DNA of 64,000 bases from Protula sp. h YS-2021. Lineage: Eukaryota > Annelida > Polychaeta > Sabellida > Serpulidae. Below are positions 55,401 to 58,899 of the stretch, piece by piece. A program made the translations under genes and the position numbers. The stretch covers positions 70,373,091-70,437,090 of the forward strand of contig OX457026.1 of the NCBI GenBank assembly GCA_949752745.1, in the 5' to 3' direction. Every line of letters starts with the position of its first letter. The first letter of the stretch is position 1. The notes beneath the pieces are model-generated. The model was given only the letters and a program-made list of their open reading frames with translations, ran no database searches and was not told where the DNA came from.

Positions 55401-56133
55401 TCTTTGGTTTTTGGATGGATGAGCAGAAGAAGTTAATAGTTCTTCAGCTACACCTTTTTGTTGTTGTTTCGGAAAATTTTAGAAAGTAAGAAAGCAATGT
55501 ATCAGTTATACAAAACAGTGGGTCATTCAATTTTTGTAGAGCTAATTTTTTTCAAATTATATGCTGAGTTATGAGAAGCACCTCCAACATCTAAACTACT
55601 GAGGTTTCAATTTTATCTTTCATTTCACATGTTTCATGCCGGCTGCTTTTCTCATTTTGTTTTTAATCATGTGCCACACGTTTTTAGACAGCAATATCTT
55701 TTTAATGTTTTAATGTCCTGTTTTACCATCGGTTTACTGTCCATTCTTTATGTTGCTGTGCATTATATGAGATTAAATTAACTCATATAACTTGTATATT
55801 TAAATCTGTATATATCTTTCAAATGACAAACATCTTACATTATATGGTGTTTATGAAAACACTTCATAGTTATCACTGAAATCCATTCCCTTTAATCAAT
55901 GTCATGAACCATATTTGAAGAAATTGTTCAATTTTAAATTGTTAACAGAACAGCTCACAAGAACTTGGTCCTTGATATGTTCATTTGTTTATGTTTGCTT
56001 AAGTGTATAAAAAATGAGTGGTGGTTATTTTAGAGACAGAGACTAGTTTGATATATTTTAGGCAACAACCTCAGCGTCAAAGGAGCAACTTGCACCAGAT
56101 GCTGATAACTTAGTCTCAAAGGAGCAGCCTTAA
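368..56133 (+). CDS. Giant multi-exon single-pass surface protein (72 coding exons, 5' partial)
   Basis: One gene of about 4765 visible residues, reconstructed exon by exon from AG acceptors, GT donors and unbroken phase; coordinates are given in the block entries below. The first exon starts at a splice acceptor, so the start codon and any signal peptide lie left of the window. Ectodomain order: unrecognised N-terminus, M23/LECT2-like domain, Cys-rich and beta-rich region, FN3-like repeat array interrupted by a PAN-like module, cadherin-like domain, two EGF modules. Then come one transmembrane helix followed by Arg-Lys-Lys, and a Ser/Lys-rich tail. Five polybasic sites punctuate the ectodomain. 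No enzymatic or signalling domain is visible in the tail. I infer an adhesion or receptor role; I do not recognise a named orthologue. It could be two fused gene models, but phase continuity across the M23-to-repeat junctions argues for one transcript. Splice choices are predictions without transcript support; exons 6, 22, 55 and 66 are the least certain. Confidence 0.85.
1154..2032 (+). other. Intron 3, no feature recognised
   Basis: About 880 bases. Contains a short tandem stretch built on 'ctattctgttgtc' near 1510-1552 and otherwise unremarkable AT-rich sequence. I see no exon or element. Confidence 0.5.
2033..4086 (+). CDS. Exons 4-8: helical, amphipathic region
   Basis: Exons 2033-2368, 2703-2845, 3296-3366, 3535-3683 and 3917-4086, joined in phases 0, 2, 1, 0 and 2. 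Exon 4 (112 residues) is a run of amphipathic helices (RIVNQVVNQLNSGVRNFKNL, then FVTTVKTLPNSVFDIRKIAR). Exon 5 continues with AIVDTVMSTLPWAWKEIMNS. Exon 7 is strongly acidic (DELREDMEAIEDALDD). Exon 8 holds LRELWSQVVGNM and YELVTDTITRIKDGW. There is almost no Cys, so this is not an EGF- or SCR-type region. It resembles long helical bundles of secreted matrix or lipid-associated proteins only in composition; no family is assigned. Exon 6 has a weak donor (gtttat). Exon 8 has a NAGNAG-like double acceptor (tcag/atgcag) that could add or drop two residues. Confidence 0.72.
3084..3103. repeat. Poly-G tract in intron 5
   Basis: Four G, one A, then fifteen G. A simple homopolymer run that could form a quadruplex and is prone to sequencing-length error. 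Confidence 0.9.
4358..5446 (+). CDS. Exons 9-11: M23 metallopeptidase / LECT2-like zinc domain
   Basis: Exons 4358-4529, 4924-5055 and 5261-5446, end phase 0. The peptide reads CGDGFW...SGRYSHPGVDL...NHVVVAPFGGEI...GDYIGRATRPWCSEGHIHVAM...YVDPSRF. This matches the M23 (LytM/lysostaphin) and vertebrate LECT2 pattern. HxGVD has His at 4491-4493 and Asp at 4503-4505. It is followed by the V-APF-G-I strand pair, then the closing HxH with His at 5315-5317 and 5321-5323, and a DP-x-x-F end. In the family the first His, the Asp and the second His of HxH bind zinc; all three are present. The upstream Cys-Gly resembles the LECT2 start. The Tyr-x-His-Leu segment that gives LytM another active-site His is not visible (IDNIDF lies there), so, as in LECT2, activity may be lost and ligand binding kept. 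About 163 residues, normal for the domain. Confidence 0.8.
5827..6759 (+). CDS. Exons 12-14: linker with KRKKR-S cleavage-type site
   Basis: Exons 5827-5995, 6167-6327 and 6621-6759. Exon 12 is low-complexity and Pro/Asp/Ser-rich, then carries the basic run KRKKR followed by Ser-Ile (5950-5964). I place its donor at 5996 (gtaggt) because only that gives the phase needed by exon 13; the reading frame stays open to 6084, so the downstream donor (gtaaag at 6084) is a possible alternative. Exon 13 reads NFTVSLGLGDITDLRDLFSL across the junction and contains a sequon. Exon 14 has TCARPESMDDHVLRANMFL. The polybasic site immediately follows the M23-like domain, so cleavage would release that domain together with everything upstream. 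Confidence 0.75.
6850..6934. repeat. (ATT)n trinucleotide microsatellite
   Basis: About 85 bases of ATT units interrupted by three AGT units in the middle, inside intron 14. Confidence 0.95.
6970..7285. repeat. Diverged ~160-bp tandem duplication
   Basis: Two units, about 6970-7125 and 7130-7285, share blocks such as gtggcc/cagt, actttacaa/caca, cgagcacttgaa and cttgatcgattattaaa versus cttaatcgattattaaa, in the same order and spacing. An old duplication inside intron 14; no coding content seen. Confidence 0.6.
7644..10334 (+). CDS. Exons 15-20: Cys-rich region, family not recognised
   Basis: Exons 7644-7862, 8360-8460, 8977-9091, 9601-9722, 9926-10091 and 10264-10334. I place exon 15 at the acceptor 7642-7643 because phase from exon 14 then fits (Thr-Asp-Cys). 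Exon 15 has a compact Cys motif, CIYAEDCLGLSCC, followed by a strand-rich stretch and SFDRNSSSLTLGVDNWF. A second Cys group (MCSTLEEECTH) is in exon 17, and CDMCM in exon 20. Exon 18 is an acidic helix (LELVDLLGLSEEETADIINE). The spacing C-x5-C-x5-CC is conspicuous, but I cannot assign a domain. It could be a divergent repeat module specific to marine invertebrate surface proteins. Confidence 0.7.
10658..11698 (+). CDS. Exons 21-22: long beta-rich, Cys-poor segment
   Basis: Exons 10658-10941 and 11404-11698, about 193 residues of alternating hydrophobic/polar sequence (FQVRLLIEGHVITTEMP, HVFLYGQIVFEIEVNIL) typical of beta sheet. The donor of exon 22 is ambiguous: 11633 (gtagag) and 11699 (gtctcg) both keep phase 0. 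I chose the longer form because the extra 22 residues (VEFVGIQFGF...) look coding. Two near-identical 40-base units (11321-11359 and 11361-11400) lie directly against the acceptor of exon 22. No family recognised. Confidence 0.65.
11804..12803 (+). CDS. Exons 23-25: RRRKR-E site and first FN3-like repeat
   Basis: Exons 11804-12016, 12253-12459 and 12683-12803. Exon 23 opens with the basic run RRRKR-E (11804-11818), directly before the repeat array. The repeat then shows ETILCIGTYHGGCDVL, VPLYFTVTSRN and the boundary YDTTPPTGRV, the pattern that recurs down the gene: (C/A)xGT-x-PGG, then YYxTVxAxN, then D-x-T-P-P-x-G. Cys pairs flank the repeat, unlike most later ones. A beta-sandwich of FN3 type is inferred from strand spacing, not from a database match. 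Confidence 0.78.
13241..13512 (+). mobile_element. Tc1/mariner-like transposase fragment (DNA-binding region)
   Basis: Reads MPRLTQAEREQAISML at 13241, then after a frame change ...ALWLYS-/FGCTRAAIYRLERR, RGRPRVMAARQDRRIRLQHL and RTAVMTANAIPG, the N-terminal helix-turn-helix and GRPR linker typical of Tc1-family transposases. It stops after about 90 residues with no DDE/D catalytic region. It is frameshifted, so a dead 5' fragment. It lies inside intron 25 in sense orientation. Confidence 0.72.
13594..14198 (+). CDS. Exons 26-27: PAN/apple-like domain
   Basis: Exons 13594-13778 and 14075-14198, end phases 0 and 1. The core AEQCAQECQSYPLTRCLGFNYDYGSGGWCELLD has the spacing of PAN/apple modules: helix Cys-x3-Cys, then a Cys in the C-x-G/A-F strand, then the W-C-x-L strand. 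Exon 27 (SGSFHYFERL...NSLVYCNVHI) closes the fold. PAN modules bind proteins or glycans at the cell surface. The domain sits between the first and second FN3-like repeat, as if inserted. Both flanking junctions are phase 1, compatible with exon shuffling. Confidence 0.68.
14199..15955 (+). other. Intron 27 with GATATC-rich AT repeats
   Basis: No coding exon seen. A short (TA)n lies near 14234-14260. Between about 15000 and 15530 the motif ttgatatcaagaatt and variants (gatatta, gatctc, atctcaagaattaattttt) recur in both orientations, separated by AT-rich spacers; two adjacent copies at 15018-15112 are clearly duplicated. Motifs of this type are widespread in mollusc intergenic DNA. Confidence 0.55.
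15956..19719 (+). CDS. Exons 28-32: FN3-like repeats 2-3
   Basis: Exons 15956-16127, 16248-16345, 16832-17002, 18286-18466 and 19553-19719. Boundaries seen: VDFTPPDPG in exon 28 and IDTTPPVIY in exon 31. Exon 30 has TGILIYTWSVGTEPCEDNV, the central strand plus GT-x-P turn of the repeat, followed by a His-rich insertion (HPHTDPHAHIH) that could bind metal. Exon 31 carries YHITVTALNEVGFGG. Exon 28 has extra Cys (EACTEYT, YRCVE) and exon 29 CTVCNGHEPG, so this repeat has its own disulfides. Phases 2, 1, 1, 2, 1. Confidence 0.8.
17333..17690. repeat. Dispersed repeat: two diverged ~175-bp units plus 'gagacat' hairpin end
   Basis: Unit A (about 17333-17460) and unit B (about 17507-17632) share cgccaaaa-tcgaaaaa, tataggcaac-cgtg and gttactgagaaatcgctgct in the same order. 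Unit B is followed by a gacggacagacggac run (about 17633-17655) and an almost palindromic end, atgcctcc-ccgaggt-ggagacat. This looks like one short non-autonomous element of a class frequent in molluscs, inside intron 30. Confidence 0.6.
18009..18245. mobile_element. Foldback/MITE-like element, copy 1 (partial)
   Basis: Begins gcagatattgatttatttt and ends near ccaatcagttttcagaaaac; it shares both ends with the larger copy at 18532-18990 (gcagatattga, agtcaacat, gaccgtaagaaa, gtcaataat). At its right end is an 11-bp perfect palindrome arm pair (caatcagtttt / aaaactgattg). Ends about 40 bases before exon 31. Confidence 0.55.
18532..18990. mobile_element. Foldback/MITE-like element, copy 2 with ~170-bp inverted arms
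   Basis: The left arm (about 18532-18705) reversed and complemented matches the right arm (about 18790-18988) through blocks such as aagtcgat, aatcaaaacgc, agttaag, catgta and agtcaacat-aagatattattgacc, with scattered mismatches and small gaps. No reading frame inside, so a non-autonomous hairpin element. It lies in intron 31. Confidence 0.65.
19904..19975. repeat. 18-bp tandem repeat, four perfect copies
   Basis: Four exact copies of ttccggtaacacttctac in intron 32, about 95 bases before exon 33. Perfect identity implies recent expansion. Confidence 0.95.
20071..23925 (+). CDS. Exons 33-38: FN3-like repeats 4-7
   Basis: Exons 20071-20244, 20557-20748, 21439-21606, 21997-22276, 22671-22766 and 23760-23925. 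Boundaries: LDNSPPLAG (exon 33), VDTTPPVTG (exon 35), VDLTDPVMN (exon 36, degenerate) and IDATPPQ (exon 38). Each repeat has the acidic (F/Y)-(S/Y)-DPESG(I/L) signature before the central strand: FYDPESGI (exon 33), FSDPESGL (exon 35), FSDEDSGI (exon 37). I start exon 37 at the acceptor 22669-22670, since an earlier AG (22644) would read into a stop. Exon 38 ends at DATPPQ, and the partner exon is 6.3 kb away across the retroelement. Exons 33-36 share phase 1 starts at equivalent positions. Confidence 0.8.
20749..21438 (+). other. Intron 34, nothing recognised
   Basis: AT-rich with C-rich patches at 21338-21360 and 21378-21392. No exon, repeat family or RNA gene seen. Confidence 0.45.
22767..23759 (+). 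other. Intron 37, nothing recognised
   Basis: About 990 bases, AT-rich. Open frames are short and lack the repeat signatures; no element identified. Confidence 0.45.
24520..24686. repeat. Inverted repeat with ~50-bp arms (foldback)
   Basis: Left arm 24520-24569 (aatgataacctgtgagtg...) and right arm 24636-24686 are reverse complements over about 50 bases with a handful of mismatches. A partial direct copy of the right half (ggccggagtc-aa-aatcaacgaa ... ggattat) follows at about 24748-24812. MITE-like remnant in intron 38. Confidence 0.65.
25040..25150. repeat. Short GC-rich degenerate repeats at element end
   Basis: Six or more variants of (g)tcgggaaaagtccc / gcgggaaatgtc / gtgggaaaagtccc, about 17-20 bases apart, with self-complementary cccgcggg cores. 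Likely part of the element terminus or a local amplification that replaced the recombinase 3' end. Confidence 0.7.
25140..25830 (-). pseudogene. Tyrosine recombinase remnant (YR)
   Basis: Minus-strand peptides in shifting frames line up in order with DIRS/Ngaro recombinases: PLKASLEGRDVTDFFIYM, then IEGYTSAF, LKLISCYDPGKTRPCLS, then DLGLVLRLL, and near 25190-25150 ELLATLCPVRVVRKYKELS. The final LCPVR-x-x-R-x-Y block is characteristic. The part that would carry the His-x-x-Arg and the nucleophile Tyr lies beyond the short repeats and is absent. At least three frame changes. Confidence 0.6.
25827..26595 (-). pseudogene. RT C-terminus and RNase H/linker remnant
   Basis: At 26529-26420 the minus strand reads LLINVTKSKLSSKQQTIFLG, the conserved RT segment after the YxDD palm (LGFLIN..KS.L....FLG). 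At 26090-25827 it reads AWEIDA...MYAFPRQAVLTLF and KLILIAP, the conserved region after RNase H in these elements. Several stops and shifts separate them. The catalytic palm itself is deleted. Confidence 0.55.
26595..27405. repeat. ~811-bp direct repeat, copy A
   Basis: Nearly identical to 27870-28686, with only scattered single-base differences and small indels near the end. It corresponds to the basic C-terminal part of the element's gag-like frame on the minus strand (PPRSRAITPRRP and similar). Confidence 0.9.
27406..27869. other. AT-rich spacer between the two repeat copies
   Basis: 464 bases. The first ~110 resemble the GC-rich element; the rest is AT-rich like host intron DNA (ttaattgccaca, taattataattgc). 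This is the composition expected if host or other DNA separates two copies. Confidence 0.5.
27870..28686. repeat. ~811-bp direct repeat, copy B
   Basis: Second copy of the block at 26595-27405. It is continuous on its right with further gag-like sequence, so copy B appears to be the original context. Confidence 0.9.
29224..29460 (-). pseudogene. Gag-like ORF1 remnant with Cys motif
   Basis: Minus-strand 78-codon open stretch with FCDKCRITEDPVLCEGQNTC and CMECEHHSHTELK: CxxC-x8-C-x5-CxxC, the zinc-binding pattern often found in ORF1 of DIRS/Ngaro elements. No complete ORF1 remains. Confidence 0.5.
29512..30249 (+). other. Right end of intron 38
   Basis: AT-rich host-like sequence. Contains a perfect 14-bp palindrome gacccggccgggtc at 30038-30051. 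No gene seen. Acceptor ag at 30248-30249. Confidence 0.5.
30250..31983 (+). CDS. Exons 39-42: FN3-like repeats 7-9
   Basis: Exons 30250-30409, 30710-30878, 31193-31434 and 31693-31983; phases 1, 2, 1, 1. Exon 39 begins MTYVHVGVLSG directly after the DATPPQ end of exon 38 and ends at GIGTAPG. Exon 40 has LYYITVKALSGAGQYS; exon 41 has HYEWAVGTQPRLDDVMGF; exon 42 has RYYTTVRAITGVGNVMDVST, the boundary VDTTAAITS (Pro-Pro lost) and ends at VGTVPG. The intron after GT-x-PG is at the same codon in exons 39 and 42, evidence that the unit of duplication was repeat plus intron. Confidence 0.83.
32079..32117. other. Perfect 15-bp inverted repeat
   Basis: aataagtacctaccc, 9-base loop, gggtaggtacttatt, in intron 42 just 32 bases before exon 43. 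Perfect pairing; it could form a hairpin in the pre-mRNA near the acceptor. Confidence 0.85.
32150..33059 (+). CDS. Exon 43: 910-bp exon with two and a half fused FN3-like repeats
   Basis: A single open exon of 303 codons covering IDNSPPTEG, DFVDNESGISHFEVALGV, YYVTVKAVNYAQL, IDNTPPVGG, FTDHETGIDHYDIALGTSPGG and a third unit start. Elsewhere in the gene each repeat is split over two or three exons with introns after the GT-x-PG turn; here those introns are gone. A C-containing insertion (SGSGGDATCQRDL) follows the second boundary. Acceptor at 32148-32149, donor gtaagt at 33060. Confidence 0.9.
33554..36268 (+). CDS. Exons 44-49: FN3-like repeats 12-15
   Basis: Exons 33554-33690, 33940-34212, 34353-34653, 34863-34992, 35398-35631 and 36056-36268; phases 1, 1, 2, 0, 0, 0. 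Repeats are more divergent here: the Pro-Pro boundary is replaced by LEPVLPGTVRDG (exon 45) and VDVTSPTEG (exon 48). Recognisable cores include IDHYEVAIGTDRSS (exon 46), LRYYWGIATGRRTAEEYD (exon 47) and WEGFDDPESGMETFMLSLYS (exon 49). Exons 48 and 49 begin and end in phase 0, unlike the phase-1 pattern upstream, suggesting a separately duplicated pair. Confidence 0.8.
36420..37690. repeat. ~300-bp tandem satellite, about four units
   Basis: The motif caa(g/a)atatct...gaacgaaatgtcggatcgactt recurs at 36499, 36795, 37100 and 37401 (spacing 296, 305, 301). Each unit also has a gaaagttcaaacttggtgg(g)attgtt block and a tatgacgtcatcacgtaaaat block. Unit identity is roughly 80-90 percent by eye. The array starts with a hairpin atgtctc-...-gagacat at about 36412-36440 and fades into single-copy DNA near 37690. 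It lies in intron 49 and contains no gene. Confidence 0.8.
38250..38620. repeat. Degenerate ~60-bp tandem repeat
   Basis: Repeats of (a)gtaaaacctg-ttta-...-gataa-aagac at intervals of about 55-65 bases (for example 38297, 38344, 38396, 38446, 38531), highly diverged. In intron 49, 200-550 bases before exon 50. Confidence 0.55.
38807..43264 (+). CDS. Exons 50-58: divergent repeats 16-17, including a 47-nt exon
   Basis: Exons 38807-38981, 39346-39500, 40527-40743, 41104-41255, 41587-41765, 41921-41967, 42126-42334, 42584-42782 and 43089-43264. Boundaries VDIVGPSGG (exon 50) and IDTTPPIVN (exon 58) bracket a long non-canonical stretch rich in unusual inserts: FKASNMDWAATCIALWDGHP (exon 52), LYIGGLLKIALGGIHGVALN (exon 54, markedly hydrophobic). 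Exon 55 (47 nt) is needed because exon 54 ends in phase 2 and exon 56 needs phase 1; its reading DRYFCIQIRLFEYREF is good protein sequence and it has a strong pyrimidine tract before 41921. Exon 57 has PCGNTCDDLLCDRS. Exon 58 ends ...VEDLTSG, continuing in exon 59 as IVENWWAIGTAPN. Confidence 0.75.
39501..40526 (+). other. Intron 51, nothing recognised
   Basis: About 1 kb of AT-rich DNA. No element or exon is required by phase. Confidence 0.45.
43367..43457. repeat. (AT)n microsatellite, ~90 bp
   Basis: Uninterrupted AT dinucleotides in intron 58. Apparent Tyr-Ile reading frames on both strands are products of the repeat. Confidence 0.97.
44150..44855. mobile_element. Non-autonomous element with tcccagtaaa... 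inverted ends
   Basis: Left end tcccagtaaacatttt at 44157; right end reads ...aatatttactggga near 44838-44852, its reverse complement (tcccagtaaatatt) matching the left end. The interior repeats acgttcaatgaacgtcg and caaccagattaca type motifs that themselves form small palindromes. No coding sequence. About 700 bp, in intron 58. Confidence 0.6.
45039..46155 (+). CDS. Exons 59-61: last repeats and RKKR-S site
   Basis: Exons 45039-45228, 45482-45702 and 45971-46155; phases 1, 0, 2. Exon 59: ENWWAIGTAPNMTDVQDFV and TYYVTVKSLNGAGLVS, a canonical repeat. Exon 60 starts a Ser/Thr/Asn-rich stretch (VENTTSRLPGTTGIGSENTN) with several sequons and a DTPPPNENINS segment. Exon 61 carries RKKR followed by Ser (46100-46111), the fourth polybasic site, marking the end of the repeat array. 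The stretch resembles the stalk preceding membrane-proximal domains. Confidence 0.82.
46425..47865 (+). CDS. Exon 62: cadherin-like domain and fifth polybasic site
   Basis: A 1441-bp exon. The first 200 residues (VRDSDMVVGLDDSSRISADL..., FISALPGEPVAGPVTARFDF) are strand-rich and unassigned, with paired Cys. ARRRKR-E lies at 47044-47061. Next is NYPPILTSDPNIQLTEDEGT..., GADPELDQFEFLV, GELTYRPCDDCFGQDIISII and VTLEAVNDSPRI, the pattern of the cadherin-like tandem domain seen in adhesins (x-A-x-N-D-x-P end, T-E-D-E start). A second unit begins at DEENQVYLTVEEHV with AYDVDEDDVNIFF. Calcium-binding acidic motifs (D-x-D-E-D) are present. Donor gtaggt at 47866 keeps phase 0. Confidence 0.85.
47976..48641 (+). 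CDS. Exons 63-64: two EGF modules and transmembrane helix
   Basis: Exons 47976-48123 and 48380-48641. EGF 1: NPCLNGASCVG...GYSCDCQKGFKGKNC; it lacks nothing except a short loop insert (PETDPECTSLDRLNG) that spans the intron. EGF 2, calcium-binding type: NIDDCDPNRCKDGYKC...GYDCEC. A 24-residue hydrophobic segment (AWAIALIVVSIVAVLAVVAV, then SLVCW) follows about five residues later, at about 48548-48622, and is stopped by ARKKHR. This fixes the topology as N-terminus outside, tail inside. Single-pass type I is the simplest reading, assuming a signal peptide upstream. Confidence 0.93.
48642..49609 (+). other. Intron 64, nothing recognised
   Basis: AT-rich, no reading frame consistent with flanking phases, no repeat family seen. 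Confidence 0.45.
49610..56133 (+). CDS. Exons 65-72: cytoplasmic tail and stop
   Basis: Exons 49610-49733, 49842-49888 (47 nt, uncertain), 50372-50486, 51903-52070, 54283-54399, 54589-54693, 55128-55277 and 56062-56133 with TAA. About 295 residues, polar, Ser/Lys/Asp-rich, no enzymatic domain. Exon 65 is acidic (NIGFDDPMLDDMPDSA). Exon 67 has a basic/Ser stretch (SEPSRKSLKGGRFSTSKQSS) suitable for phosphorylation. Exon 71 is Pro/Ser/Arg-rich (LGLPRQPNASPGSHPRINFK). The last exon ends ...LVSKEQP. Exon 66 is proposed because exon 65 ends in phase 0 while exon 67 needs one leading base; its donor (gtctga) is weak, so another small exon is possible. Exons 68-71 are all whole-codon units. Confidence 0.75.
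50487..51902 (+). other. Intron 67, nothing recognised
   Basis: About 1.4 kb, AT-rich. Minus-strand open stretches at 51503-51861 have no recognisable content. Confidence 0.45.
52071..54282 (+). other. Intron 68 (2.2 kb)
   Basis: Very AT-rich. Apart from the LINE fragment at about 53.05-53.2 kb I see no element or gene. Confidence 0.5.
53045..53205 (+). mobile_element. Fragment of an L1-like LINE ORF2 C-terminal region
   Basis: Open stretch VHDEIKEDGKLMTEFEKKYK, then YDLNLNYLLLMGFLNA, resembling the conserved segment after the RT of L1-like LINEs (dlid..G.fls...f..kY.l..nfl.y.gl..aIP). Further weak matches, all frameshifted, run to about 53570. Dead fragment in intron 68. Confidence 0.45.
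55278..56061 (+). other. Intron 71, nothing recognised
   Basis: 784 bases of AT-rich DNA ending in the acceptor at 56060-56061. Confidence 0.45.
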
Positions 56134-56790
56134 ACAGATAACTGCTAACGGTATCAACAACACTGATATTACAAAAGACAACCTATAGGGTCTCAACAAA
56201 ACCAGTTTTGTACGCAAGAGACGGAACTTTTCTTACCACAATTAAATTGTTTGCTCTAATAACACACAACGGTTATTTAAGAAGGTGGATAATAACTAGA
56301 AAACACATAACAAATGGCTTATATCTGTGTCAAAAAGACTGACTTTTATCTTCATGCCATTATGATCTTTTATGCAAGTGGTGCAATATGCCTTGTTAAG
56401 TATAAATTATTAATTGATTATCAAAGGAGTTGTACATTTTGAAATTTTAAGTGTAGAGGAAGATTTTAAATCATTCTAAAGATGTGTAGTTCCATTACCT
56501 TTTCAGTTACAGCACAAAAATGTAGTACAAGTTCATGGTTATAACGACAGAACTTGCTGATCCCAGTTGAGGTTTCCACTTTTAAAAAGATATGTTATAA
56601 CGGTATTTCGATTACATGTATGTAAATTTTTGTCCTCTAACATCTCGTAAAGAGGTTGTACTGTACCGAAGGATATGCTTGACATTATTCTGATTAATCT
56701 GAGGTTAAAATCAAACAAACAATCTTTCTTGAAAATTACAAGATTGAACAGTAATGTAATCTTCTATATTTGCATATATGCCTTTACATT

Positions 56791-56880
<90 letters not shown>

Positions 56881-56930
56881 ATAATAAACAATAAAGTTTA
56901 AATAAATGCAGTTCAGTAAAGTATTGCGAA
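56134..56930 (+). other. Likely 3' UTR with clustered polyadenylation signals
   Basis: After the TAA, AT-rich sequence runs to three aataaa hexamers within 24 bases (56883-56888, 56890-56895, 56901-56906). The UTR would contain the TA/GA microsatellite. The cleavage site is inferred, about 10-25 bases after the last hexamer. Confidence 0.55.
56793..56879. repeat. (TA)n-(GA)n compound microsatellite
   Basis: TA dinucleotides 56793-56830 followed directly by GA dinucleotides 56831-56879, within the predicted 3' UTR. Confidence 0.97.
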
Positions 56931-57444
56931 TGTGTTGACCAGGGAACATTTTAGTGTTTCCAGTGAGTATTAGATAGTAATATACCTTTGGAATAAAATC
57001 AGTTTGATCTTTAGCAATGCAATTATTTATCAATTTTATTAAGTTGGATAAATACGAAGTTATCTGTTAATTCAACAAATTACAAGGCATATCTACACAT
57101 GTTAATAATGCAGGTTTTAAAAATGCACTGCTTAAAAGTACTTTAATTCTATTGAATATCATCATTTAGAGATTATATTCAGAATAACTGTTATGTTTCT
57201 TCATTATTTTATTTTACCATATTTACTCAGTTAACTATGCCTGTAATAATTGCTAAGAAAATATTTGGGCAACTTATGGGCAAAAAAGAACATCAAATTA
57301 TCTCTTCCTTGAATTAAGTGTGTCTCGTTTAATATTGTTAGCTAGCACAATTAAGGGACATGAACTCGTAGTAACGGTCTGTTCCTTATAGTAGTAAATT
57401 TTTCAAAGGATGACCACAAGACTCAATGAGTGGTGATTTTGAAA

Positions 57445-57605
57445 TCCATAATAGGTGATCTAACCCATTTGTAATCGAGAAGATGAGGCAGTCAAAATCA
57501 AGGTCAATCCCCTGCTTACCATCCCATGGCCGTATTCAAACCAGGGACCTCAGGATTATTAGAACAATCCTATAACCAACTGAGTTAATGCCAATAACAA
57601 TGCCA
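57445..57605 (-). mobile_element. tRNA-derived SINE
   Basis: On the minus strand, 57589-57525 reads as a degenerate tRNA: an A-box-like ttaactcagttggtta, an anticodon arm stem aggatt/aatcct, and a B-box-like ggtttgaatac. About 80 bases of unrelated tail follow. The acceptor stem does not close and the anticodon loop has eight bases, so this is a SINE head, not a tRNA gene. Confidence 0.65.
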
Positions 57606-58899
57606 TAATTTTATTAGGCACTATGAAATCACTTGAACAAAGTGAACCACACAAAATATCAAATTTAGTCTTCTAACCGATACCTCTCGAGTGGCTTTAC
57701 AGAATGAGCTGATCGCTACTTTGCAATAGCAACACTAGGGATTAATAATACAGCTATTCCAATGCCTGGATTGTTGTTTTGATCGGTGATCTGTCAATAT
57801 TTAAACACGTTTAACATATTTTCCTTGAGTTTTAAAATCTTTATAAGTATTAGTCCAGTTGTAACCCAGTTTCTCCATTTTTACCATTCCGGGATGGGCA
57901 TTTTTTATGTTTGGGATTTCTCGAAAGCGCCTACTATATTAATAATAACAGACATTTTTGTCAAACTGACAATTCGGATTGGTGCCAATGGTACGATGGC
58001 AGCAATGGGTTGACTCGTGAATTCATAAAGATCAATGAATTCAAGAGTAACATTGATCTTTTCTCGTAGCCTAAGCGATGTATTTCAGTTACTAAGAAAA
58101 GTTGCAGAAATGAATTTTGGATTTCTGGGAAGTGGAAGCTTATTAAAAACATCAGCATTTGCGCAGTAACTAATCTTGGGGTAATCAGTTTTCTAGTTGC
58201 GAACAGAAAGAAAAATGGCGTATCCTTGCATTCTCTAAGAGGCAGTTGTTCCTATTCCTTCCTTCTGATTGAAAATGGAAACTAGCACTTTGCAACTGGT
58301 GATTAGGGTGGAGAGCAAGGGTAGATAAATTCATGTTAAACTTCTTAATACGGCAGATCATGCTAAAAGCATAACGATGGATCCTGGAATGTCTTACTTC
58401 TGCTTATGGTCAGTGTTCTTGACGTAAAACTGATTCCTCACTTCCATCGGGGAAAACATAGGATATAACACCGAAATATCTTTGGAGGCCGCACTGCAAT
58501 GCAGTTTTAGGGCAATCTAAATTGAAAAAGATCAGCTTTTGGTTTTCGTGAAAGATTGCTCGCAGGTGCTCGACCATCGTCATTTCCTAACCTAGTAAAG
58601 TTAATGGAGCAGTTGCAGGACCATGAACAAATTTGAAAAAAAAATGATGAGAGTTTAGTGGACCAGTGCCAACCAGAACCTCAACTCAGATACGTTTCGC
58701 GAGAAGGGTGCTGCAACCATTGAATTAATACTTGAGTCACTCTTGTTTATCTCATTTTTATTACCAAAAATAAATTGTATACTAGAAGAAGTCACAGTTG
58801 TTGAATTTTACATGCAAGCTATAATGAGTCTTGCCAATTTCTATCACACGTATTCCTTGGTTCAAAATACACCAAAAAATTAAATATAAAGCCTCTTTT
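57606..58899. other. Intergenic stretch, nothing recognised
   Basis: AT-rich, with short frames only on both strands. Some may be old transposon sequence but nothing is assignable. Confidence 0.4.

Noticed and set aside
56675..57033. Frames with Tyr-Ile and Glu-Arg or Ser-Leu runs
   Set aside because: Translations of the TA/GA microsatellite in the 3' UTR.
57525..57589. Possible tRNA gene on the minus strand
   Set aside because: Acceptor stem does not pair and the anticodon loop has the wrong size; SINE head instead.
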